DNA of 64,000 nt from Penelope pileata (Eukaryota; Chordata; Aves; Galliformes; Cracidae). The notes under the pieces were generated by a model that did not search any database, was not told where the DNA came from, and saw nothing but the letters and a program-made list of their open reading frames with translations. The position numbers were made by a program, and so were the translations under genes. Location: NCBI GenBank assembly GCA_013396635.1, contig WBMW01004023.1, forward strand, positions 102,449-166,448, written 5' to 3'. Positions 36,930 to 50,078 of this stretch are shown here, piece by piece; position 1 is the first letter of the stretch; the number at the start of each line of letters is the position of its first letter.

Positions 36930-37345
36930 TATAAGGGACCTCTAGAGGTCATTCAGTCTAACCTCCTGCTCAGTGCAAGGCCGGCTTGGTCAGGTTTTCA
37001 GGGATGTAATTGTTCTGAAAATCTCCAAGCATGGATGCTCTTACAGCCCTTCTGCACCTCTCCAAGTTCTGCACCACCTTCCTAACATGTTCTTACTTTA
37101 GTGCCTTGCTGCCACTTGCTATCCATCACCTCTAGTCCTTCCTTTTCTGTATGTCTTCAGGACTCTGTCCTTTTTATTTCCTCCCTATCAGGGAGGCAGG
37201 CTGCTATTAGGATCTCCGGAGCCTTCCCAAGTTGAACCAGCCCAGCTCTCTCAGCCTTGACCACCCTGGGGATCCTTTGGTGATTTTCTCCTGTTAGTTG
37301 GTACCCAAACTGGGACACCAAACCCCAGCTGTCTCACAAACACCA
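36930..37345 (-). mobile_element. Old CR1-type LINE, diverged 3' region
   Basis: The sequence has the layout of an avian CR1 3' region in minus orientation. It starts at the left with 'agggacctctagaggtcatt' and 'cagtctaacctcctgctc' (reverse of the 'ggttggactagatgacctctagaggtccctt' tail). It then runs through 'cttccttttctgtatgtctt', a 'gttgaaccagcccagctctctcagcc' stretch and 'acccaaactgggacacc', typical of the segment upstream of the tail. Divergence is much higher than in the two other CR1 copies, so it comes from an older subfamily. No coding part is recognised. Confidence 0.75.
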
Positions 37346-40300
37346 AGTAGAAGGAAATAACCACATTGTTTGACCTGCTAGCTGCAGTCTTACTAATGCA
37401 GCTCCTGAGGTAAATAACCTGTGTTGACAATTGATTAATTTTGCCCTCGTACAGGGCTGTGAAGCATGCGACGGCAATATGATTAGAGACAAGGTTTATG
37501 GAGGCAGGGAAGTGAAAAGAAATGTTCTTGTGTCAGACTATGAGGAGCATATCTATTCCAGAAAATTTACCACTGTGCTAGACAATGAGGATGAGAGAGG
37601 AAGAAAGGGGCAGTGATATAAACAGAAAAAAATGAGGGTGGACCAAAGAGAGCTCACAATGTAAATGCACAAAAAAGCTTACAAAAACCAGCCCTTTGTT
37701 CACAAGTACACCCAGACAGGAATCGTAATGTTTCTAGAGATGTTTGAGAAGTGTATTATGGGTTTGCAGAAATACCTATGGACTCTGCTGGTATTTTTTG
37801 TTTTGTTTAGTTTTAAAATTTCTTGCCACAAACCCACCTAAGATCTGTCCGTACTGATGGGCTTATATTCTCAGTCACTGAGTTCAAACAATTCATTTTC
37901 ATACACAACACATCAAGTGTACAGTAGCTCAGACATAGCTCTAGCTGTTAGTTACAAGCATTAGGTACTTGCCCAGAATATCTTATACCCAGCAATCCTA
38001 ACTGCTTTGTGCCTGGAAAACTTGTACATCACTGCTCAGAGCTGTAGTCTTAAATCAGAAGAACAAGTCTTGCAGCTTTTATTTCCAAGGTAGAATAAAA
38101 CTGGTCCTCTGGCAAAGAGAGTACTTCAAAAATATACACCTGGGAATAATGAGATAACACGCAAACAAATTTAGGCCAAGGTAAGAGAAGGAAGTAACAG
38201 ATGCATGGGTGTTGGTTCTCCTTACCAGAAATGGAGATTAGTTCAAAGTGCTACAGTGACTTGATGCCTCTCATGAAACTGAAAGATCAAGTACAATATT
38301 TACACAGCACAGTCCTTCCATCCTCTGGGAGGACGAGAGAAGAGGGGGAGACCCGCTGCGGTGGGTGGCACTGCCTGAGGGGTAAGTGCACGGGTCTGCT
38401 TGGTCAGCACACACAGCTACCTCGTGGGTTGTAGTAACTGGAGGACATACAAACAGATGAAACACAAGGGTAGAGCTGACTGCTTTTGAAAGTTGTCAGA
38501 CCCAGAAAACAGAAGCTTCACCAGAGAATAGAGGGATTCTCTTAAAGGCGGTTAACTTAAGTAGGCGCAGCGATCTCTCCCTTTCAGAGAACACATATGC
38601 TCAACCAAAAGGAAAAACCACATGGCTTGAAGCACATATCTTCTAAGCGACCAGCACAGCTCGCTTTTCCATGAACATTAAGAGATTATCAAAAGGCAAT
38701 AATACTTGAAAAATTCAGAAATGCACAAAAATTTCTAACGAGTACTTTCATTGCTTTCAAATCCATGGCCAACATACTTCTAATCAAACCGTTTCCTCCC
38801 TTTCTGCAGACTTCCAGTTTTCAAGTGAAAAATGTGTTTTCAGATGCTGGTGTTTACTTTCTTTAAAATGTTTTCATATTTCTAAGAAGATGCCACTTTA
38901 TATAAAGTTATATAGAAAAACCAAGCTTATTCACAGTGACATCATACTATAAAACTTGACTATCAAGGTACTTTTATTTTCCTCTTTAGCAACATCTGTC
39001 TATTTTGCAGTATTTATGTAATGGAATTGATGGCATAGGCAAAATAATTGGGGAAGGTCTTAGTAGGCATACTTCATGCTTCAGTTTATGAGTATAAAAA
39101 TGAGCAGGGCTTGTTAGGAAAATGTTCATATTTTTAGGTTTGTGTCCCTTGGAAGGAAAGGTACTGGCAAGAAGAATAAACATATTGAGGATATATTGAG
39201 TTAAATATAAGGACTTGAGAAGTAGGGGAAAATTTGCAACCTTTATTCACACCTGTTAATCTTTAAAAACTGGAAGTCCAAGTACATTGCAGTCACAATC
39301 TATTTATTTTTAAGGGTAGTGTTCCTGAAGCATCATACTTCCTATTGTAATGCTGCCAGGGAGCCTTTTCCAGGAATAAAGACTTATTTCTCTAGGTCCT
39401 GAGCAAATGCAATCAGAAGACAGTACTTTTACCAGCACACTGCATTTGAATTTATTAACTATGTCCATATGCACCTGCAAGCTCTGACACCAGAAAATAA
39501 AAAATGAAATGTGAGTGATCCTCATTCTGCCTTTGAGATTGGGTAAAATGAATGGAAGTGTCCCAGTTCCAGAGTTTGCTGTATCACTCTGGGAAACCCT
39601 TCAAGCTGTATGGTTCACTTCCTGTTCCTCATTTTGTGTGCCTAAGGAGTTGATGGTGGTAGTGGTCCCTATTCCTTCTTTGGCTTCACTCCAAGTCTCA
39701 TTTATTTTTTATGCTTTTTCCAAATGAGAAGTGCCTATTGTGCTCTCCATCTTTCTCCTAGCTCACCACCAGCAATATATAAATGTGCTTCAGCCAGTGC
39801 ATGTGTTCCTTCTCCCATACTGCAGCGGCCAGAGAGACACAACTTTTCCATATGGTGAAGGCGTTAGAAAAATCAAGCTTATTCTTTTAGGTGTAGCTCA
39901 TCCTCTCTTTGGTAAGTTGAAGAACCACATATTACAGCATAGTTTTACATATTACTCCAGGCACTCTTCTCTAGGACTTTAAACCCCCAGGGAGAGTTAT
40001 CTGTTGATGAGTTTTACAAAAGCCAAACCAAAGAAGTTTCTTTAGGAGTGTGTGGGCATGCAGAGTGCAGCGTGACACAGCTGGCAAATAGCTTCTGAAG
40101 TGAGTACATGGTGACTGTTACAGGACAAGCCTTTTGGTGGGGTACACAGTGAAAGGGTAGTATATGAAAACACCTACCTGGTGCTTTCACTGGGTAGGGA
40201 TGGATCCCCAGTGTGTTTAGAACAGATGTGTTGGTCTCAAGTGACAACAATTTAAATGGTGCATAGTGGCCCTGCCACCAACCATCTGATCATGGCTAAG

Positions 40301-43300
40301 AGTTATCCCATTGACAGTGCTTGCTGAGGCTCATACTTAGATGCAAGGAAGGAGAAAATTCTGCTTTCATCTCTTTGGACTGTTGGTATGTTTATTTTAA
40401 AACACAGAAGATTTGGTACAAGGGTTGTATGGCATTTAGTTTCCACAGGGAAGGTCAGTGGGAGAATGACATGAAATGCGCTATCAGCAGTAATTTTCTG
40501 TAATTGCATGCAAAAGAACCACATACGAGTGACACTAGAGGATGTGAAGGTCAGTGGTGCATGCTAGAAATGTGGTTCTGTCCTCCAGGATGCAATTGCT
40601 TTTATCTGAAGCACTGGATATTCAGGAGAAGAACATGAATTCATGGGGTGATTGCAGGGCAGAATATTGTCCGAAGTGTTTGTCAACTGCTCTCAAAACT
40701 GGAGCTAGCAAAAAGAGCTGGCAGAGTACTCATGGGAGTTTACTTCAGCCTGAATCAGTGAACCAGCTCACACTTTTTCCAAGCAAATCAGTCTACAATA
40801 AGAGCTTTAAAGAACCTTCTGAAGGCCAACAATTACACTGAACCTGAAAAATAAGCACTTCTAGAGGCATTAAAAAGAATAAACTGATTCTTGTTCCCAG
40901 AGATTTGACTGCGCATCTCTCAAGGGGGGAGGAAGAAAGGTATACACAACAGTGCAGTGTCTTCGCTGCTAAGACAATTCAGACAATTGTAATGACAATT
41001 CAGATTGTAACAGGAAAAAAAAGACATTTGTTGTCTGTAACATATTATTTTAGACACTTACATCTTAAATCTGCTTTTCTAGGAACATATTTTTCTCCCA
41101 GTTCAGACTTGTAATTTAATATTTTGCTAATCATTAACAGGAAAAGAATTTAACATTTAACTTTTGTTTTTTATTTAATTTCAATTGAGTCATCTGGGAT
41201 AAAAAGGCTCGGAGATAAACAGAGATTCCGTAAATATGAACAGAATAGTGCATCCGCTGTTGAACCTACCCATCAGTAATCTTTATCCTAGGAGAGGTGA
41301 TGGATAAGGCACCATGTCCAGTATTTCAAGGACTTGGGCACATTATACAGCATATCTGAAAAATGGCTGTGTCATTATTTATGTTGCACAGAACAAAGGA
41401 GTGTTTCAGAAAATGTCATGGATGATTAAAGCAGGAAAAAATGGATTCCATTCTCCATACTGCCACTAATTTTCTCTATGTCCTCATACAAGTTTCATCT
41501 TGCAAGCAGTTAAGCACATGCTTTTTGGATGACCCAACTCACTTCAATGAGACTACTCTAATACATACAAGTATTATATATTCAATACATGCAAGTGTTT
41601 TCAGGAAGAAAGAAGGCCTTCAATTTTGCATGCTTCATTTCCCATATCCTTAACAACAGGAGGATATATTTATTAATTTTGTGAGGACATATGATTGTTT
41701 GAGATGTCAAAGGGAAGGTTTTAGCAAATGAGATGAAGATAGAGATAGCAAAAATGCTAGGATACAGGGTACAAGTGCAGCTGAAATGAAAGGCTACCCT
41801 TTTCAGGGATGTATCCACTATCCTAGAATTTTATCAAAACATTTCGTCATCAAATGGTTTTAAGCTCCGAAACAAAAGACTGCTTTAAAGAAGGCTGCCT
41901 GCTAGAAGAAAAAAGACATCAGAAGAAAAATATATATACAATTCAGGATTATGGGCTTTTAATTCAACATTTACCTGAAAGGTTGCCCATCCATAAGCAT
42001 ATCAGTAGATAAAAATGAATTACTTAGTTTGACACTTTGGTATCATTCAGAATTCTTATTTGATTTAGAGTTGTTAGGTGGATACACAACTACGATGGTT
42101 ATAACTGACTCTTACAGAGACATCCTTTGTCACATAAAATAGGGGAAGGCTGAATGTAAAGTAAATAGCAGATTCATTCCACCTTGTTCCTTAAAAAGAT
42201 ATTTAATCTACTGACCACTGTGGTGGGTGCTGGTTGTTGTTGTTTTGTGTCATAGTTGCGTACATTCCACAATAAAAAAGAAAACACTCCCTCAGTACAT
42301 TTATAGATACAATAACCTATCACCCTACACTTGTCATACTACAAAAAGAGAAAAAATAATCAAGCAATGAAGATGAAGCTTATATCTATTTGAGAAATAC
42401 AATCTCTGTCCATAAATGTGAAAAAGAATTTTCCTTCAATGCACAGGATTTCTTTTCTTTGTAGCAGTATTTATGATATGTCTCGAAACCTGGAATAAAA
42501 TCCTTAAATTTACTTCAAGTTGCCCAGAAGAGATCCAGTGGACTGATGCCAGTTGGTCATTTGGTCATTCCCACTAACATAACATTGAAATCAGTGTAAG
42601 TTCATGCCTGAATGTTTTTGAGGATCTGGGCATAATGATCTAGTCTAGATGGCTAACACAAATGCAGAAAGCCCCTCTGTGTCTTGCTACTGCTTTACCC
42701 ATGCTGCTCATAGAAAATGTTTTATTTAGACCTATTTTACTGTGAAAAAGGATTCCATCAGTCACTTTGCAGTAGGAACTTCCTGATGTCTTTCTACTAA
42801 ATTGCTGAAATATGCAGTGCCAACAGTATTTTCATATTCTGAAAAACTTATCAAAATAGTTTTGTCTCTGAAATATTAGGGTATTTTTATCCAGCCTTAA
42901 TTTCAAGAAAATATGAAGCAGATATTAGTAGATAGCTGCTGGAGGGTAGTTTGTTCATCACTAGGAGTCCTCTACTAGAAGCATCTTCCCTTTCGGTTTT
43001 CAGGTTGTATTAATTTTAGCTTGCATTTCACCAAACAGAAGCAGGAGGGGTGTACCAGTTTCACATGATCACTCTGTTCAAAAAAAAGAGCCATTGGTCT
43101 CTGGTGCTAGTTCATGGAAGGAAAATGAAGACTTGAGCCACCTCCTTTCTGTCTTTCCCGAGGCACTAGTACTTCTTCCTGCAGCTGTGATTTTCTTCCA
43201 CTTGGTCCCTTTTATTTTATAATTAAGTAGAAAGCAAAGAGTAAAAAAAAAATAATAATTAATTTACATACTAGTATATTGTGGCAAAATGATTCCCTAC

Positions 43301-44261
43301 GAATGGACTCTCTGAAGGTCTCTGAAATGAGTGCTGATAAATTCAGTGCTGCATTTGGGTGAACTCCATCCTCTGCTTGTAGGCTTTGGGTAGTTTCTTC
43401 TTCCTCAGTACCTCATGACAGTTTTCAAAATAATCTTGTTTTTGTAACCTTTCACTATGCTGTCAAAATGCACCTGAAAATCCTAGGCCTTTTGCAGAAA
43501 AAAAGGCTTTATTTGTAGGATTGATTTTCTTTTACTTATCAGCTCCAAATATGTACCTCATGCGTGTTTATTGCTCCCGGCCGTGCATGAAATCTACAAG
43601 AATAAATGGAAAAAAGGCAGAATCCTTACCCATTTTTATGTACAAAGAGTTTTCGGTTGAGCCTGGCACTTGCTCATTTGCAGCTACCTGTCTGAAGGCA
43701 GACAGGTTTTTGGACTGGATAAAATGAAGAACCTGGCAGTTGTACTGCTGTGTCAGGCAGCAGGCACAGCAGCTCCGAGTTCTGCTGCTTGCTGGCTAGG
43801 ACCTCCCTTTAGATGGGCTCATCAGTCCTGACTGTGGAGCTATGGGTCGAGGGTAAGTAGGTCAGTTCTGTGGAGGTAGACTCTGTTTTGGGGAAAAGGA
43901 GCAGGAAAATTAGTCACGGATACGTCTTCTCCAGCACACAGTTCACAGAGATGACATGCTGTATGTTACAGCTACAGATAGGGTGGGTTTTGAGACATGT
44001 TGCAGCACAGAGCCAGGAGCAGCTGCTGTCATTTTTAGTGGCAATACTACAGAAACGGAATTCAAAAACCCTCATGGTAAGGGCATCTTTGTGAATTTCA
44101 TCTTCATGAAACTACGGGCAGCATAGATAAGAGAATGGATGAGAAGAATGTACACGAAAATACATAGAAGGCATGAACTGAATAATATATATATTATGAT
44201 AAATATAAATAACATAAATATTACATAATTATATGCACAATGGACAGTATGAACAAAAATT
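37346..44261. other. Long intergenic stretch, no gene recognised
   Basis: Unique AT-leaning DNA. Small items are a direct repeat GACAATTCAGA at 40973-40983 and 40994-41004, and an AT-only patch at 44184-44232. Frames such as 40554-40841 plus and 38201-38434 plus lack any domain. Confidence 0.55.
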
Positions 44262-44332
44262 GTGCTTTGCCTAAAGCATGTGGGAAATCGATGGTAGAGC
44301 TAGAAATTGAACAAAACCTCCTGTGTTAGGTG
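44262..44332 (-). repeat. Possible MIR-type relic
   Basis: The string 'gcatgtgggaaatcgatggt', continued by 'agagctagaaattgaac', follows the reverse-strand MIR pattern of '...gtggcagagctgggattgaac'. It is short and diverged, hence tentative. Confidence 0.4.
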
Positions 44333-46225
44333 GAGGATCATTCTTCTGTAACTGCAGCGAAAAGCTAAAGGAAGGTTTATTCCCATATTAGCTCTCATTT
44401 TTCAGGCAGCATTGCCCTTCTAAAGATATCCCTTCAAAAGATGGACCTTTTAAGAATGTCTGCAGATCTGGGCTCCCTCAGATTAACTGGGGGCACGCAT
44501 TTCAAAGGGAAGTGGTGTTCGTGGGGAATTCTCTGCCAGCAGCCCAGATCTCAGCTGCAGAGGTAGAGGATAAGTAGTAAAGGAGTTTAAATTTCCTCAA
44601 GCTGCCTTCTGTTGTGCTTCAGCTTTGATCTGCCAGGATTACCTTGAGAGGTGGGAAAAGGAGTTAATTTTCCACTTTTACTTGATGGTTCCCCTTTCTC
44701 CAGGGGCTGCTGAGTTAGTGCCCACTACCAGCGAGGTGAGCCGAATGCAGCACCAGAACCTGAGCTCCTGTGGCACTGACTGCCTTTGAGTGCTGTCAGA
44801 TAAGGGAGGCATCTGATGATTTTCATCAGTTTCAGTGTAGCTGTCAGCCAGCTACAACCAGAGAGTGGACTTTCTGCTCTGAACCACCCCTGGCACCACC
44901 TTCTTTACCTTGTCTTTTCCCATGGTCCCCCTGTGGCCCTGCAGAGACTTGGTCCTTAGGGAACACCCTTGAAATAACCATATAATTACCTCTTTATCTT
45001 CCTCTAGCTGCGCTTAGGTGACTTCTTCTATGCTTATAAAGTTAACTATGTTGGCTTACCATGTTCTTTTATTCCCCCATCTTTTGTTTTTGGAGTCATA
45101 TTTAGCTTTGTACTTAATATTGTTATCATACACCATCCTTTGATTCTCCTCATGTAGCACCTGAACCAGTGGATTCTCAGCCATGGCGGAGGCTCCTGAC
45201 TTCTTCATTAATACAAATATTTGGCAACAGAACACAGTCTCTGTCTGTTTTTAAACAACCGTCACATGGGAGCTCTCATGTCCTTGCACTGTTGTCAGCT
45301 GCTGCAAAGGACAGAACAGCAGATGGTAAAATGGACTAGAAAAAATGACTAACCATGACTTGAGCTCTACTTCTGTATGAGTAGTACAGGGGATCAGAAA
45401 TATGCTGTTCTTGCCTCCAGGCTCCATCTTTCTGCAATCCTACTGTCCCAATACCTTGGCTGCATGCAGGCTTAGCCCAGGATCAGGCCGGTCTCGGTGC
45501 TGTGGCTGGGTAACCAGCCTGACCAGCAGCGGCTGTCATGGAAGGAGAGAGCTGGTGGAAGAGCACAGTGGCCAGGGAGCACGGCACCTTGCTTTCAGAC
45601 GTGCCTTGCTCTAAGGTATGCTCCTTGACTGTGGCATCCTGTGGTAGCCTCTCAGGTACCGTGTACTAATGTCATGTGCTATGTATCTATCTATACCACA
45701 GTACATCAGATATATATTGCAGACTGTGCCCCAAGGAACAGAAAGGATGAAAACAGAGATTTGTATTTTTGTATCCTCTGTGGCAGGAAGCACTTTGCCC
45801 AGCTGAGCCAAAAACCCAGCCTCTCAGATGGTCACCAACTGTCCTTGAGCAATATAGGTACCGGTGGTAACCTCCAGGACTTTCAATGTGCCTCAACTCT
45901 CATGATAATGGGCATTGAGATCAGGGACATCTTTAGACCAAGTGTGTAAAAAGCCAAATAACAGCTTCTCCACTGGAACCAAGTCCTTTTGGCAGGGACC
46001 AGCCACGCCTATCACGGCCTGTGCTTGGGGTAAGCCTCCTCAGTTCTGCTCCCAAGACCCAGAGGGCAGATAAAATAGCATCATGGCAATTCCTAACAAA
46101 TGCAATGAGTCAGTTCCTGTTAATGATGAGACCCATGTGAGCACGAGTGAGATCATTAGCACTGATTTCCATTTTCATTGCTCTTGCTGGTTATTTAAGA
46201 AAAAGGGATATTTTCATTTTATGAC
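44333..46225. other. Intergenic, with a CTCF-like site
   Basis: Unique DNA, GC-richer at 44800-44960 and 45430-45620. Frames at 45402-45614 and 45641-45949 plus have no recognisable domains. Confidence 0.5.
44925..44940 (-). promoter_or_regulatory. CTCF-like site (reverse)
   Basis: The minus-strand reading AGGGCCACAGGGGGAC approximates the CTCF core (GGCCAxCAGGGGG). It points left, towards the forward site at 21505-21520. This is a motif match only. Confidence 0.3.
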
Positions 46226-46260
46226 TTTTTTTTTTAAAAAAANTTATGAATCTTTTATTG

Positions 46261-46291
<31 letters not shown>
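46226..46291. repeat. Two T-run/A-run blocks and one unknown base
   Basis: T10-A7 followed by an N at 46243, then about 18 bases later T11-A20. Each T-to-A block is self-complementary and could fold back. The N and the homopolymers mark a place where base count in the assembly is unreliable. Confidence 0.9.
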
Positions 46292-46627
46292 CTGCTTTCG
46301 TAAGGAAATACATCTTATGCAGTGATGATCTTTGTTTGCCCAGCCTTCCTTTCCCCTCTCAGGAACTTCTGTGCCCATCAACAGTTTTGTAGAAAGATAG
46401 CCATTTCAAAGCTGCTAAGTCCCTGCAAGCTTCATGAAAATAGGAGGCTGGATAAAGAAATAGACCCTGTTAGTGCTGTGAAGGCCAGAAAGGCAACTCT
46501 CTCTACTAGTCACCAGAGAATCCACATCTCTAGATGGCAGGAAAAGCTTCAGAGTTTGCATGTTATTGGACCTCAAACAGAGACACATGTATTGGAAACT
46601 ATATATAATCTTGCCGTTCCCAGGGGG
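46292..46627. other. Intergenic, nothing recognised
   Basis: Lies between two A-runs. A 126-codon plus frame (46322-46702) reads into the second A-run as poly-lysine and is not a gene. Confidence 0.5.
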
Positions 46628-46647
46628 AAAAAAAAAAAAAAAAAAAA
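46628..46647. repeat. Poly(A) run, 20 bases
   Basis: Homopolymer A20 on the plus strand. The preceding 300 bases show no recognisable processed transcript. Confidence 0.9.
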
Positions 46648-49600
46648 GCAGCAGCAATATCAGAGCACCCAAATTTTCAAATGTATAAAATCCATCCTAT
46701 AGCAGAAATGTCTGTATCTTGCTCTGTAGACTCATATGCTCCCATTTCTCTGTATCTCTGTACACATTAAGATTTAAGGTACTCATCAGTGGGAAATATG
46801 TATTGTCTCCCAGAGGACTGCACTCTCTCCTTCAGTACTAACATATTAAAACTAGACTTCTTAAACATTCATATTAATTAGTCTGTAAGGAACCATTATC
46901 AAAATATGGTGTGAATACATAATTATGAGGGTGTGCTGTCTGGCAGGAAAATGAGTCTGATCCTTCCTCCTCCAAAGTAAACGGCAGCTTCACTGCTAAT
47001 TTTCTTGTAAGCATCACTGAGCCCTAGGGCAGCAGAAACAGGAGATGTTTTTCCCTTTCCTGCCTCTCTGGAAGCACTGTCCCACCCTTGCTGAGAAAGC
47101 ACTTCGCTCCTCCTGGGAGGGGAGATGGAAAGAGGAGTGTTTGGCGGCTGTTATCAATATTCATGTACAGCTGCAATTCACAGGCCTGGTTCCCTGCTGA
47201 AATGCACCCTTCGTGTCAGCAGGCCTCATCCTGCTGAGACCAGACCCTGTCAGTGGCCCTCGAGCCAGATCAGAGGTCTGCTCACCGGAGGTGGTCATGC
47301 TCACTCAAGGTGCATCTTGTGTTCTTCTCCCACAAAGGCCACAGACTCTTCTCCAGTGCCAGGGTTGCCTTCATCACCTCTCCTGTGGCCGGTGGGATAG
47401 GCAGCAGCCCACGCCACGAGTAAGAATGCTTCAGCATTTGGCCTGAGGCCTGAGAGCTTTGGGCAGTTGCAGAAGTTCAGACTCTGCAGTTTCATTGGGC
47501 TTACAGCAGGCAAAACATCGCTTGTCCCAGATTAGTGTGGTGCCAGAGCCTAGAAGATGCAGCAAGCTACGTGTTAACTTTCAAATATCAAGCCCACTGT
47601 TCATCTCAGATTATGGTCTCCTCTTACTTGAATTTTCTTGTTTGTTCGTTTTCCCTTATGTAAAAAATAGCATGGTCTAGGAAATGCAGCATGGGACTGG
47701 AAAACTAGAAAGAGATCTTAGATCTTACTCTTCTGTCACTGCTAAGTTTGCAGCTTTGGGAGAACGTTAGGTTATTACTTCTCCAGCCTCAATTACTGCC
47801 TTGTTTATGATTTGCTGGAAATGCTTTCCCTCCTGCTTCCTATCCCCAGGTTTTCCTTCTACTTGACTTAGCCACGTTAAAACGCAGTGGGTTTTGCTAG
47901 CACTGGAACATCTCCCCCCCTTAGCCAATGTTTTTCTGTCCTGCAGTTCCTGAGTTTGCCATTGGCAGCACTGCATTAGGAGGAGCAAGGGCAGAAGGTG
48001 GGCTTGTTCCCAGATGCCATCTCGCTGCTCTCTCCACCTGAGTGCTGTGGGGAGCTAGTGTGCCAGTAGAGTTTGCAGCATGTCCAGAAGCCTGGGTGCT
48101 CCATCACCCAGCATAGCTGCCCTGCTGCTGTAGGGAATGATGCTCTGGCAAGAATCTCCAGTGTTTACATTTAGCTTATGCTCTGTGCTGGTATAGCTGG
48201 ACAGGCATGCTTAGAAACGTCATCAGGTTTTCAGGCTTGAGGCATCACTGACTATTGTTGCAAGGCAGGCAGCTTTGAGGATGGAATCTCTTAATGGCGT
48301 ACATAGTCTTTACAGGGGCAGTGTGGACCTCCCCTTGGTGTCTTGCTTAGCAAGTTCCCACAGTGGTCAGCACCAAGGACCCTGGTGGTGGGTGGACACT
48401 AGAGGCCGGATTGCAAACCCTTCTTTATTTTTTTAACCAGACCACCATTGCATATCATTAATGGTAAATTACATTCGTTATTTCAAAAAAACTGGGTGTG
48501 TAGCAGGGTTTTCCAAAGGGCATTCAATGGAATTTTCTCCATATGTGCAATGAGAGTTTTCAGAACTCCTTTGTAAGGGCTTAGCTTGTCTTGTTTGCAC
48601 CCGGTCACCTCTGAAAATCTGTCCTTCAGTCACCAACCACTTGAGCTGAACTGCTGCTTGTGAGCAAGCGAAGAGAAAGAGAGCATCTATATCTAGTTAG
48701 CAGCCTCTTAACACTTGAGCATCACCCCTTTTTTATTAGATTTTACCACACTTGAACATTCTGTTGGCTTTTAGGAGAATGAGAAGTTGGAATATGTCAG
48801 GAGCTGAGGGAAAAGCTCATTCTCACCCTCTGTCTAAACGTTACATATCCTTGGGATTTCAGAAGTCTCCTGAGACTCCCAGTTCCAAAAGACAGAGTTT
48901 AGTTGAGATATACTTAGCCAGAAACAAGTTCCCAAAGATGAGGTGTTTTCACCAACTTTCTCTTTTTACTAAGCAATATTCTTTCTGTGAAATTAAACAG
49001 TGCCTGCAAAATGAACATTTGCTGATCAGATTTAGTGAAGTCAGGACTGCGTGTCGATGATGTGCTCAATAAAGTGCTTAAACCTGGGACCTTTAGCACA
49101 GGCTTTGACTATGGCAGTGATTACTTAAAACTTGAAAATGCCATTAGGGATGCAAGTAGAGCAGGCTTCTATACTGACTGTACCTAGCCACTAGAGAGAG
49201 ACATTATCCCATGTAGTAAACTGCAACGTTTCAATCGTGAATGTCCAGGGACCTCTCCTCGGAGCGAAGTGTCCTGTTCCTCTGGAGCGGGTGACACAAC
49301 TGACTGCACCTCGGAGGGCTGTAGCCAGGAGCTCGCTGGGCGCTGGGGGGACAAGGAGGCCATTCCAAAATGCCCTATCAGAGGCAGTGTGGGGAAGGTG
49401 TTACATTTACATCTAGGTATTTTTCAGTCAAATCAGCTCACCAGAGGTTAGATGAGGAAGAAGCAAGTGAACTTGTTCCTCGAAGGAGCAGGGCAGATGT
49501 AATCAGGCCAGCACAGCCGGCTTCTTGCAGCGCGGCACTCAGGCACGCACAGACTTCTCAGGTTTTACAGACACATCAGTAGCCAGGTCTTGTAAAACGT

Positions 49601-50052
49601 GCACTGAGCTTGCAAAAGCCTACGTAATTTGGTACACATTACTGCAGAGCCTTCAGCACCAGAGGTGCTCTGTGGTGTTTGCTGAAAACAAGTAATGCTG
49701 GCCTTGCTTTGACCAGATACGTCAACATCCTCGCTTGCTCTTACAGATGTTGCCTGCCCCCTTCCAGATGTAAACAGGGTGGCCAGCAGCTGGCTGGGCA
49801 CAGTTCCTTTTGCATTTGCAGACCCGTTTTTCTCATCTTTTCAGGAGCTGGCACAAGTCTCGTGCGGCTCCCACGCAGGTAGCTGGTTTGTGACGGGCGC
49901 TGGAGGTTTGCTGTGCTGTGGGTGGCAGGCTGGGCCGCTGCTCTGGGGAGTGAGTGCTCAGCATGGGCTGCCCAGCCCTGAGACCAGCAGGTGCTCATCC
50001 CATCGGAAAGGAGAACCGGGCAGGCTGAATGCTCGCACAAATCGATAGCGGA
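46648..50052. other. Intergenic, moderately GC-rich patches
   Basis: Patches at 47200-47420, 49260-49350 and 49860-50040 are GC-richer, with scattered CpG but no island. A 161-codon minus frame (49741-50226) and an overlapping plus frame are both open, the usual sign of composition rather than coding. No domain was recognised. Confidence 0.5.
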
Positions 50053-50078
50053 AATGTCTAAAATGTCTAAATGTCTAA
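50053..50078. repeat. Three near-tandem copies of AATGTCTA
   Basis: AATGTCTAAAATGTCTAA then ATGTCTAA: an 8-9 bp unit repeated three times. It is a small local slippage repeat. Confidence 0.8.

Noticed and set aside
46322..46702. 126-codon frame ending in poly-lysine
   Set aside because: The lysines come from an A20 homopolymer. The rest has no recognisable feature.
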